A stretch of DNA of 64,000 bases from Bolinopsis microptera (taxonomy: Eukaryota > Ctenophora > Tentaculata > Lobata > Bolinopsidae). Under the pieces are notes generated by a model. That model was not told the origin of the DNA, made no database searches, and saw nothing but the letters and a program-made list of their open reading frames with translations. The stretch is from assembly GCF_026151205.1 (NCBI RefSeq), contig NC_087076.1, positions 3,123,902-3,187,901 on the forward strand. Direction: 5' to 3'. The translations under genes were made by a program, and so were the position numbers. Below, piece after piece: positions 1 through 10,900 of this stretch (position 1 is its first letter; each line of letters starts with the position of its first letter).

Positions 1-375
1 AATCGATGTATTTTCGGACGCTGATTCCGAGTCACCCCAATGACATTCACATAAGGTTAAAATGCTCCCCTGACGAGATATTGGCGAAAAACTGTCTCGA
101 TCACGTGATATGACCGTATAAGGAAGTTAGTCTAATTTCTCGTTAGGGTTAGGGTTTCAGCATGTGCTTTTGTAAAAGATTGGGTTAGGGTTAGGGTTGG
201 GATCAGATTAGAGAGTCAGAGTTTCGAATATGGAATAGTCGTTCAGGACATGGACAAGCTAGAGAATGGGTTGCAAAAGTCACGTGACAGTCGAGTGTAG
301 AGTGATTAATCATCATCCCCAATATCTCGCCAGGGGAGCATTTTAACCCTGTGTCATGGGGGATTGGGGGAGGGG
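1..375. repeat. Dispersed repeat copy with inverted ends and telomere-like core
   Basis: Positions 10-86 and about 308-370 are imperfect inverted copies of each other; both contain the motif GGGGAGCATTTTAACC or its complement. The interior has TTAGGG-type runs at 144-156 and 183-199. The same end sequence, with GATTCGGAATCAGCGTCC, recurs at 5740-5795, so this belongs to a dispersed family. It looks like a non-autonomous element; no protein is encoded. The left boundary may lie outside the window. Confidence 0.6.
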
Positions 376-1513
376 ATGATTCGGTTCATATTTCGATTCA
401 AGTTGGTTTCAACTGTTGTTTAGAACAATCTCGAAGATCAACTGTCGATTGATTTAGCACGCTCGAACTTCTAACCCTAATAATAACCCTATTTACTATT
501 TAGTGTTTCTCTGTCATTAAGGATGTTGACCATTGTTAATGGTCTGGCCCGGCGCGCGCTACTTCGTAGCACTTGCCGTCGGGCAACATTTCGAGAAGAA
601 AGCGGCGCGCGCTACTTCGAAGAAATTTAGACGAGTAACATCCGTCAATAAGGATGATGTTTCATTAATTAATTTTTTAAAATGTTGAATTTGAAACGAA
701 ATGAAACTTAGAACTAGCGTCTAGCTGAGAATAAGAATCGACAACTTCAAACTTATAAACTTTAAGCGGTTGTCCATTGTTAATGGACTGGTCCGGCGCG
801 CGCTACTTCGAAGCTTCAAGCCTCGGCGTGGAATAATATTTCGAGAAGAATTAGAAAGCGGCGCGTGCTACTTTCACTTTGAAGAAATGTTGACGAGTAA
901 CATTTGTAAAATAAAGCGGTAAAAAACATTAATACACCGTGTTACTATATAATAATAAATGCGAAATGTTGAGGCAATTGCCAAACATGTTATCATAGAC
1001 ATAACACTGAACACAGTTAACTTGAATACATCGTTTGAAAGTTGAAAGTGTGAATAAGATTTTCATGATGGATTCACTAAAATTTGGGTTCAAATTTATG
1101 TTTGGTCCTCATCGCGGCATCGTCGTTCATTACTCTTAGTCTTACGACGTTTGCAATTACACCAGCGCTCGCGCTTTGTGCCGAGACAGCGTGAGGGCAT
1201 TCCTCGTTTCATAACCCTTTGAATTTTGAGTCTCTTCTCTGGGTCCTGCGGGAGAGAAGGTTACTATTATTAATGGATGATGATTAATCACTCTACTGCT
1301 ACACTCGACTGTCACGTGACTTTAAAAAATCCGTTCTCCAAGTGGCCCTGAATGATTATTTGGAACCCTAACCCTCTAAGTCTAATCTGATTCCAACCCT
1401 AACCCTAACTCAATCACTGATCACTATTACTAACAAAAGCGAATGTCGAAACCCTAACCCTAACGATAAATTAGACCAACTTCCTTTTATGGTCATATCA
1501 CGTGATCGAGACC
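92..1513. mobile_element. Inverted-repeat element, arms about 240 bp (non-autonomous DNA transposon-like)
   Basis: The left arm (92 to about 330) and the right arm (about 1270 to 1513) are inverted copies at roughly 80% identity by eye. Shared landmarks in the same order are GTCTCGATCACGTGATATGA, a TTAGGGTTAGGG run, GATCAGATTAGA, GTCACGTGACAGTCGAGTGT and GTGATTAATCATCATC. The interior between the arms has no convincing coding region. The structure resembles a foldback or MITE-like element, or two inverted copies of the dispersed family flanking unrelated DNA. Confidence 0.6.
527..912. repeat. Duplicated GC-rich unit inside the inverted-repeat element
   Basis: Two related units of about 130 bp start at 527 and 770. 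Each begins with CCATTGTTAATGG followed by a GGCGCGCGCTACTTCG motif, and each carries that motif twice (551, 604, 795, and a variant at 860). Both end with GACGAGTAACAT. The motif is strikingly GC-rich against an AT-rich background. Confidence 0.65.
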
Positions 1514-1565
1514 CCAAGCTATCACAATGCTGGCAAGCATGACCGTGCCTCTTATATTCACAATA

Positions 1566-1697
1566 TACTATTTACCCCCTTTAGTTTTACTATTTACCCC
1601 CTTTACTATTTACCCCCTTTATTATTTACCCCCTTTACTATTTTAATTTACCCCCTTTACTATAATTATACCCCCTTTACTATTATAACCCTTTATT
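1566..1697. repeat. Tandem repeat, unit TTTACCCCCTTTACTAT
   Basis: Seven or so imperfect copies of a 17-bp unit (TTTACCCCCTTTACTAT) with small indels. The open frame across it is an artefact of the repeat. Confidence 0.85.
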
Positions 1698-2604
1698 GTT
1701 TATTTATTTCAGGCATTAAGACTCATCGAAAGTAGTCCAGCAGGCATAATTTAAGTTCAAAATTCTAATTCAATGTCAAAGATGACAGGAATAAGAAATA
1801 TGAAATAGTTATGTGGAGGTTTTTCAGAAATTTGCGCAAAATACGCGCCAGCATGTTATACGAAATTCGGTAAAAACCCAAAATCGCCATATTCAGGAGC
1901 CTTAGAATTGAGTTAGAGATCTGGGCGTCTAGATGTTGACAAAATTGACGGGGAAAAAAGTTTCAAGTTTCAGGAGTATCGGGAAAAGCGTTTTCTGGAA
2001 CAGGGAACCCCTGTTTCATGTTTTACGACAGATTGCCCTGATATATATATTCAGGGATAGACGCTTTGCCAGTCAATTGTAGCCGGTATTTATATTAAGT
2101 GCCCGTAAATTCCAAAGTATAAAAGATACAGCCATTTCTTACCACTGGTCTTAAAGATAATTGTTTACACTTTAGTTTACACTGTATACAAAAGTTATTT
2201 GACGTCATTAACACCCCTTGATGACGTCATCAAGTTAACCTTTTTGAAAACTTGATTTTTGACAAAGTAATAATTTTTTTAAATCGATTTTACACCATTA
2301 AGGAGTAATTTTATTCAAAATCTGAGCAAATTTTAGGTTGGATAATTGATAATTGTGCAAGCATTCTGAAAATCGACCGGAAAGTTTTACTACCTTGCTC
2401 CTTCATAAAGATATTCGCTATTGAAGTTAGTGCTTTATTGAAGAATAATTTAATAAAAACGCTAATTTTACGATATAGTATTCTCTGGTGTTGGGCCATT
2501 CCTTGGATTGTGGAGCTCAATTTTGCTTCCTTAAGGTCTCAATTGTGTCATAGGCTAGTTTTAAAGTTAAAAATAAAAAAGTTACACGCCCAAAATCATA
2601 GAAA

Positions 2605-2935
2605 ATTGCTAAAATCGCTGAAATCGCTGAAAATTGCTATTTTAACGATTTTTATCAACTTTGGAGTCTTGTTGTGATCCAAGTTCTTTTTGAACTCTTT
2701 TGAAACTTTACATGCTTATCAATTAAGTATATATAACATACCACTATGCAAAAATTTAAGGTGATTCAATATTGCTAAAATCACTGAAAATTGCTGTTTT
2801 CACCATTTTCTGTCAATTTTGGAGTGCCTTTGTGATTACAGTTCTTCTTGAAATACTTTGAAACTTTGCATGCTTATCAAAATATATATAAAACACCAAC
2901 ATGCAAAAATTTACGTCAATTCAATATTAGATGCG
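2605..2935. repeat. Tandem duplication, two units of about 166 bp
   Basis: The stretch from 2605 (ATTGCTAAAATCGCTG) repeats from 2771 (ATTGCTAAAATCACTG). Both copies share TTTTGGAGT-, GAAACTTT-CATGCTTATCA and ATGCAAAAATTTA landmarks in order. Around it (1800-3430) no credible gene was seen. Confidence 0.75.
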
Positions 2936-3434
2936 CACGCAACGTCCGCTCAAAGTTTGCACGTGCGAAAGGTGAGAATTTTGCTCATTCGTGATTTCGA
3001 ACAAATTCTGCTTTGTCACGACAGTTCAATGTCATTATATATTAATTTAATGCCAACTTGAATGAGTATAAAGTGGCATATTCAGTCAGTGATCGACCGA
3101 TATGCTTACCTAAACACAAGGAAATATTTTTAAAGGAAAAATTTCGAAATCGTTGAAACTTCCTCCTTATTAATGAAGATATCAGTTTATATTTCGACTT
3201 TATAAAGTACCCTGTAAAATTACAAAAGGAAATGATATAATAAGTGATGTAATTAATCGAAACTTATTACAATTCGTAAGCCGTGAATGAATGGGAAAAG
3301 CGAGCGACCGATTTCATTCTCGGTATCATTTTGAATTTGAGAACGGTCAATCAAATTAATATCGTTTCCTTTTGTTTCGGAAAGAGAGACACTGGCATCG
3401 GTCCACTCTACCCATGATTATGGGTTTTGGTCAA

Positions 3435-3556
3435 AATTATGTATATATACATATACTATATACTATATATATATATATACTATATTATATTATATATATA
3501 TGTATTATATATATATATTATATATATATATATATATTAATATATATTATATATGA
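3435..3556. repeat. AT dinucleotide microsatellite
   Basis: About 120 bp of interrupted TA repeat. The open frame across it is low complexity and not a gene. Confidence 0.9.
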
Positions 3557-3559
3557 TAA

Positions 3560-5500
3560 TTTTCATAGAGATTTGGCGGAATGACAGGCTGAGCGCCGCC
3601 CAATATCAATATGTATTGAACAATTCAAATACCTTCGGCTTCTTGCTCAAAGTCAACATTTTGTCAATATTTTCATCTCCATGCAGTTCGTTGAGTGTCC
3701 GCCTCGATGTGCCTCCAAACATCGGACTTTGATCTGAGAAAATTAACTAGCTGCTTAAAGTTACAGTTAAAGACTTTTAAAGACTGAATTGGCAAGTATT
3801 CATAAATCTTTGTGACTCGATTTTTGGCGTGAGTCGACTCAGTGAAAATTATATAATTACAATGAGACAGCATCAGTATTGCATTTTATAGTTCATACCT
3901 GTACTGATGAAACCATTCCAGTACCTCACTGATTTGCCTAGACGTACTGAAGTTGCTAGTGCACTGAACACGCAAAATGTAAACATTATAAATTGTAGTG
4001 ATACCCTGAAAACCACGGTGTTACCATCTTGATTAGAGTTAAATGGTAGTAGCGAAATATGTAGCTAATAATAAGTAAATAAATAAGCAGCACGTCAGAT
4101 TGCTGGGAATTCTTGAAACCAAATACGTCAGTTTATCAAATGTTTCACACTTTTCATGCACATGCAAAAAAAGTACAAAATAAGCAATAAGGGTCGATGA
4201 TTTACTCACATTTCATCAAGTCAATTGACTGAGAGAAGCACACAGACTTGTCTCCCAATTGAGAAGTAGTTGATACTTGATACAGGGTATACCAGCTTTC
4301 ACTTTCAGTACTCCTAGTAGGAGGAAAAGGTACACTGACCAAGCAACCTTTATAGAAAAACTAACGTGCTTTGCTATTCAAGGCTGACCGGAACTAATTC
4401 AACCACAGATCGTAACCTTCCTATATACTCAATTTTTATGACGTCACTTTAAAAATAAAATCTAAAACTTTAAGTAACGAATGATTTAGTCTTAAAATCT
4501 ACCAGTTATAGTATTTAAAGCGCTGCGTTGCTTTTAGTTTAGACAAATAACATCATAAATACAACTCACTAACCAGCTAGGCCTGGCCTCTTAGTCAAAT
4601 AATTCATAGAAAAATTGTCCAGTAACTTAAAGGATTTAAAGTAGTCTAATCGCACGAAATGGTGGTAGCGAAACTCTTGACCCTACGGCCTACCCGTATC
4701 CAAAACCCAACCCCAAGCATAAGCCCAACCAAACCTTGACAATGATCCTACGTAACCACTTTTGCGTTGCACCCGACCTCACCTGCTCGACTACTGTAGA
4801 ATTCTTTTCCCGGCCAATCTTTGATTGTGCAACAAGGCTGACGTAACGGCAATATATTCGTGACCTGAACAGATTTTGTCCATTTCGTCCAGACTCTGGA
4901 GAACGTGTTTACAATGTCAAGTTTTTAGTAAGTTGTAAAGTGTTTCAGCTGAGGATCCTTTGATCTTCATGGCAAGTCGTGTCATGGCAAATATTAAAAT
5001 GCAGCTCACGAGTTGAGTAAACTGCGTGGTACTGGTAGTAAAATATACAATATAGCTTGGTATTTGATATTGCACCTTGACAATTTAATTACTGGGCGGC
5101 CCCCATGAGGTAACTTGACAAATGTTCCTTAACGGTTCTCTATATTTACTAAGTTAATTCGTACAAATAAAATTCAAAGAGCTACTCTTTAATATTACTA
5201 ACTTGGTAGTGGTACCATGATGTAATTGTAATGATATTCCTCGTCGTTGGAAGTCGAATGTGCGATCGTCGAACATACTTGTTATGTAACCTTATTTATT
5301 ATTTAATTTTAACCTCACGCTGGAATAAGGTTTCAGCCAAAAAATGTTAGGATGAGATTTTTAACATTAACAACGATTCACTTTCAGTACTGGGACCCTA
5401 AGTTTAAGAAATCATTCGGTAATGCATTAGCGACACTATTACTATTAGTATTATGTCCAATAGAATTAGACTGACAAGTCTCCATTACAGCGTACATTGG
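3560..5500. other. Non-coding stretch, no feature recognised
   Basis: AT-rich sequence with frequent stops in all frames. Apart from short open frames with no coding character, nothing was seen. Confidence 0.6.
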
Positions 5501-5504
5501 ACGG

Positions 5505-5795
5505 CCTTACTAATTCGCTCGCCCAAAAATTTCACGTGACTTTGGTTTTTATGGTTTTGCAGCCGTACAAAACGGTTTTACAATTACATAAACCCTAACC
5601 CTAACCATAACCCCGAAGCTATCCATAACCCTTACCAATACCACGACCCTAACCTTAACCCGAGCCCTAAACGATCGAATTTACGTTTTACTAGCCTGTC
5701 AAGTGACCAAAACGGTTTTTTGCCCATAACTCTCCAGGGAAGCATTTTTACCCTACGTCATGGGGGGTGATTCGGAATCAGCGTCCAAAATACAC
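5505..5795. repeat. Dispersed telomere-like repeat, second copy
   Basis: It contains TTACTAATTCGCTCGCC at the left, then CACGTGACTTTGG, then runs of TAACCC-like hexamers (5590-5660), then CGAGCCCTAAACGATCGAAT, then TGACCAAAACGGTTTTT, and ends with GTCATGGGGGGTGATTCGG. The first half matches 31019-31265 and the last 60 bp match the inverted ends at 1-86 and 308-375, so at least three copies lie in this window. Confidence 0.7.
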
Positions 5796-5799
5796 CGAA

Positions 5800-7880
5800 T
5801 TGGTTCAATTTCATACCCAAAGGGCCTTTTCACAAGAATTTTCTTAAAATTTAGGCGAGCGATTTAGTACTAGTAGGAGCGACATTGGACGCTACAATTG
5901 TACTGAACACTGACTGCGAGTTCATCAATCCAATTTTATGAAACCTTCAATTGAAATTCTAGTGGATCATCTGCTAGGTAAGGAGTTATTTGGTGTAGAT
6001 GAGAGGTGTAGTGACATACTCGTAAATATTTCACCTCGGTGCATTAACTTATTTTATTTCAAGTGCAATCATTAATAATTAAAAAACCAGTATTTTGCTT
6101 TTACGATACTTCGTATTATTATAAACTCATATGAACACCAATTTATAAAACATCTTTAACACTTGAGAACACACAGTGGCGTATCATTACGCCCAATACA
6201 TGGATCAATCAAAATAGTAAATATCATAACCAAACATTCACAGTTTATGAACAGTGCTTTTATAAGTTATGAACATTGTTTATAAAATAATTTCACTCCA
6301 AAACGTTGATAACACACTCAATCAAGAGCAACCTTAGCTTTCCATGTAAATCAAGATGTCCAATATCCATTATTTTCGGTTATTGAATTTTAAACCGATC
6401 TAATCATCTATTTCAGTGCCCTTGTTTGAACGAATTTGCGAACAGTTTTGGATCCCAAAATATATTTAAAATGGAAAAGGGTCCAATGAATATCAGACAC
6501 AATGGGCATCTCAAATTACACGAAAATCGAAAACTTGTCTTCGATTTAAAAACATGAAGAATCTTATTTTCAAACAATTTAACAAAACATTTTTTACGAT
6601 CAAAAACACTCACACCATGGTTTTACAAAGGGTATACAATGGCTTCAATAATATTAACAATAGAAAATCTCCCAAACTTTTTATGAAAACAAAAGCTTTC
6701 GTCATATCCTGGCTATTGCAAACGTATAAGATTCAATAGGAAGCTAAGAATTAAATATGGAACATCTACAGAAAGGTGATAAGCCTAAACTTGAAGAAAA
6801 TGTGGAGCAGAAATTGAGATGACCCTTAAAATGATAACATTAAATTGTGTTCGACAGTAACACAAATTTTTCTCAAATATGAGCTACTTTGCAAGCAGCA
6901 GCAGAACAAAACTCGTCATTCGAACATTAAACCGTGTCCAGTGGGCAAAATTTGCTGAATAAATTCAGTCATACATAAGTTAATGAAAATTAAATAAGTT
7001 AGCCTTATCAAGTTAAATAGTAATAAATGTTTTAATTAGTAACTTGGTGATTGGTCAGGTCTCTCATAGGGTAACTATAATCATAATAGAACCTTTCTCA
7101 AGACATCGTAAATTCAAATGATAACAAAACGGACACCACACGAAATCAAACTTTTAAAACGCCCCAGAGTCAATAACATTTTTGAACGGTAAAAACTCGA
7201 TTGAAATTTAAAACCGCTGAAACGAATATTAACTCTGATTTGCTTTTTTATCTCCACAGCTGATTGTCAAACTATTGTTATAAGAATGATGATAGAAGAT
7301 TGATAGTCCAAATCACTCCAGTATTACTGGACCATATGCTGGCGTATCTTTGAAAAAAAACAAATAAATCTGAACCAAAATATTGTGCACCACTACTGTT
7401 TAAGTTAAACATGCTCTGAGCCATTCTGCTGTGTCGCAAAACAACATAAATACCAACTACCACGATCATTCATCCGATAACGAGGAATGATGGTCGCTAC
7501 TGATGGGTAGGCTAAACACGAGAACGGAAGTGTTTCACCTGACCAACGTATCAGTCCAAATCTGCAAATCCTATACTTCAAACCTTGGCCTGACTAAATG
7601 GATGTGAGGTTTCCGGATGTGAACATTCCGTAATGTATAAATAATGTGCGAACTAATTTAGGTGACCTCTCAAAACGTTTATATGCCAACAAATATGTTT
7701 CTTTTCGAGCGACAATAACTGGGAACTCCTCTCGATTAGGTTCGTTAATGGCCGTGATGACGAATATATCCTGTGATGGACTTATTTATCATCTGCTTTG
7801 ATTCAGAAACCCTGAAATAAGTAGATTTGTCAACACTTATAAATTTAATTATTAGTAAAATTATTTTTTCTAAAAAGTCT
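5800..7880. other. Non-coding stretch downstream of the GATA gene
   Basis: AT-rich; the small open frames at 6413-6739 and 7278-7469 have no recognisable domain and no splice context linking them to neighbours. Nothing else was seen. Confidence 0.5.
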
Positions 7881-7885
7881 CAATT

Positions 7886-7891
7886 TTATTG
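7886..7891 (-). terminator. Polyadenylation signal of the GATA gene
   Basis: AATAAA on the minus strand, about 53 bp beyond the stop codon at 7944-7946. Its position supports that stop as the true end of the GATA reading frame. Confidence 0.7.
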
Positions 7892-7943
7892 ATAACAGAA
7901 TTCAAATTGGTAAAATTAGAGGAGATAAAAAGATATGTTTCAA

Positions 7944-10900
7944 CTAACCGAGCTGCTCAACAGGATCCTTGGAAGGAGTGTCGGGTGAGAGCGTATTGAG
8001 GGTGGTGTTAGGAGTGATGGAGTGCGGAGATATCGAGTGCTGGGATAAGGAGTGCGAGCTCTCGAGTGTCAGAGGAGACAGAGCGGGGGGAGGAGGCATC
8101 ATGTGGTGAGCACTCATGCTGTACGCGTACTGCTGCTCCTGCTTGATCAGGGTCGGCGAGTACAGTGAGGTCATCATGTCTTCATGCTTGCCCGGCAATA
8201 TCTGGTGAGAAATTGTGTTAGTTCTGTGCTATTATAAATTAAATTATTTCAGAAGTGGGAAGTTGAAGTTTCACATAAGTCCCGGCGTGGATGTTAAAAA
8301 GTTCCAAATAAGGTAATCTCAGTTCCTGAACTAACCTGGCCAGGATGCAACATGTGACTAGGCAGCTGTTGCTGAAGTGAGATCATGTGATCTGGATACC
8401 GAGCCCCTGGTACTCCAGCTCCCGTCATCTGATCCAACTCAACCTTCTTCTTTGTGTTCTTCCTGCCAGGTTTCCTGTTCCGGCTCTGGATGGTGTCTTT
8501 CTTCATGTTGGGTGGTCGGTTTTGCTGAAGATAAAAGGATTTTTAGGAAAATGTTGTGGATTCAAAACGTAGGTGAAAGTGCCAAGTTGGAATTACTGAT
8601 TTTTAAATTTTAAGTTTTTCGAAGTTTCGATTCACCACTACCACTACCAGGCCAAAGATGTAATAAAGAGTCCTATTCAGTACCTGATGAAGTTTGTAGT
8701 ACAATCCGCAGGCGTTGCAGACAGCTTGTCCGGTAGCGTCCCTCCTCCAGAGTGTTGTTTTCTGAGTTCCACAATTGTTACATGACGTGCCTTGTCGCTT
8801 GTTGCTGCCCGCCTGAAATAAATCACATGGTCAATAATCTTGAAAACTCCTCTATCAAAGCTATCACAAAGTTTTGAACCTGATCGATTTTAAACATGAT
8901 TTAAATGTGGTCTAGACGGGTAAGAGGTCTACTTCTGGCACGGTACGATACCGGTCTAGTTGTCATGGTACCCTAGTTGTCATGGTACCCTATAACTCTA
9001 ACCAAAGGATTTGCCTCCTGCCACAAAAACAACCACCAATTAGAGCTTGTTCGTGCTAAGTACAATTCACTCCTCCCACAAGTATGTGACAAACGATGAG
9101 CCCCCGCAGTAACTCATTGAGCCACAGGGGCGGGGTGCCCGGATTAGTCAACTCATCAGTTCCCTTCAATCTGAGATTCATCCCCTCCATTTAACGAGGT
9201 AATCGTTTAATTGAAGTGGTAACCGAATGAACGGCGATTGCAGCTGATAAGGGAGGACCAGGGCTGGGTGTGACCGATTTTTGTTTAAAATGAAGTTATG
9301 GTTAATGATTCATCGAATAATTACCGGCCTCATAACTCATGAAGAGAGTAAATTATGTTTGCAAAAAGTATTATAATCAGGGCAAGATAATTTGCGGGGA
9401 GGAAGACCTTTCAGAGGATAATTTGAATCTCGGAAGCCAGTACTAATCCAGGTAAGATAAGACGGCAAGTTCATGTAGTCTTGGGATCACCGCCCCGTCT
9501 TGTAAAATTATTATGTGCAGCACTTAAAAAAATGAACATGTATAAATATATTGGTTGGCTGAATGGCTGATCCCAAGAGAACACTATAATAGTAGACATG
9601 TGAACATGCCGGGTAAAGAAGACAACATTCCCCGCTCCTGCAGTTCCGGGTCCTGTCCCCACGCTCGTGCTGTGTACCACGGTGTGGGGTGTTGTCATGT
9701 GTCTTTCTCAACCCCAGACACAGGTGCTACGATCTAGTCCTTATTTTTAGCTATAACCTCACTAAAATCAACATATCGCGTGAAGCGAAACTTCAACAAC
9801 ATCCCCCAAAATATATATCTTTTCACAATTTCCCGGAATCAGAAACTAACTCCATTGTTCAACCTACTGATACTGAAAATCAGTAGATCATTGTTCTAAT
9901 CCTGCAGATACCGACTTATCACCCTTCCCAATCACAAGTGTCATAATTCGTCGCAACTGTTTTTGAAAGGTGCTATCCCCCGCGGCACGTGTGCCTAATT
10001 ACAGGCCGCGCTCGATCCCGAGGATCTGACTTGCCCTGCTGTGCCACGCCGTGATAAGCCCTCTCCCTCTATACGCGGTGTGTGTGTGTGAAAAACCGTA
10101 ATTTAAAACCCTAATTCACTTTTTGTTTGACAGAGTTCCTTATCAGTGGGATGATCTAATAGACCTGCACTACTACTGGTTCCCGGGAAGTCACGTGACC
10201 GTGTACTTGTCTCTGATTGGCTGGCCAGGGAGGCCGGAGTGGAGCAGTTTTTGGTGAAACATGTGCAAGGAAGGTAACCGAGTTAGGGGTCGGGGCTGGT
10301 AATGAAGTAGGAGCACGGTACTGCCTCTCCTCATGCACATGGTGTGTTCACACGTGGCCATGAATAATGGGAGGAGACTGCCCCCTGGCACTGTCAATGT
10401 CTCACAACAGTCAACAGATGATACTTCTGTTAAGAACTGATAGGGACAGGGTAAGTACTGATAGGGACAGGGTAAGTACTGATAGGGACAGGGTAAGTAC
10501 TGATAGGGACTTGGTATTACTTAGTCCCTATCAGTACTTACCCAGTAGGTCAGTACTGATAGGGACTAAGTAAGTACTTTTAGCCATGAGCTGGTGATGT
10601 GACAAGATGATCCGTCTACGTTCCTTTAAGAACGACCGACAAACAAATCGGACAATAACGATTGATCTGGTGACGATTAACTAATAATCTGGTGACGATT
10701 AACTAATAAGTAATATCCTCTAAATGAGCCTCTGTTAACTAGTTGGGGGAGGGTTGAGGATGGAAAACCAGCTTACCAACTGCTTAACAAGTTTACTCTC
10801 AGATAAGATCTGATCTTAGCACGAGGAAATCAAGATCAATCCATCTGGCTAGACTCAAAAGATACGACGCTGTTTCAAAACGTAAGGTGGCCGAAATGGA

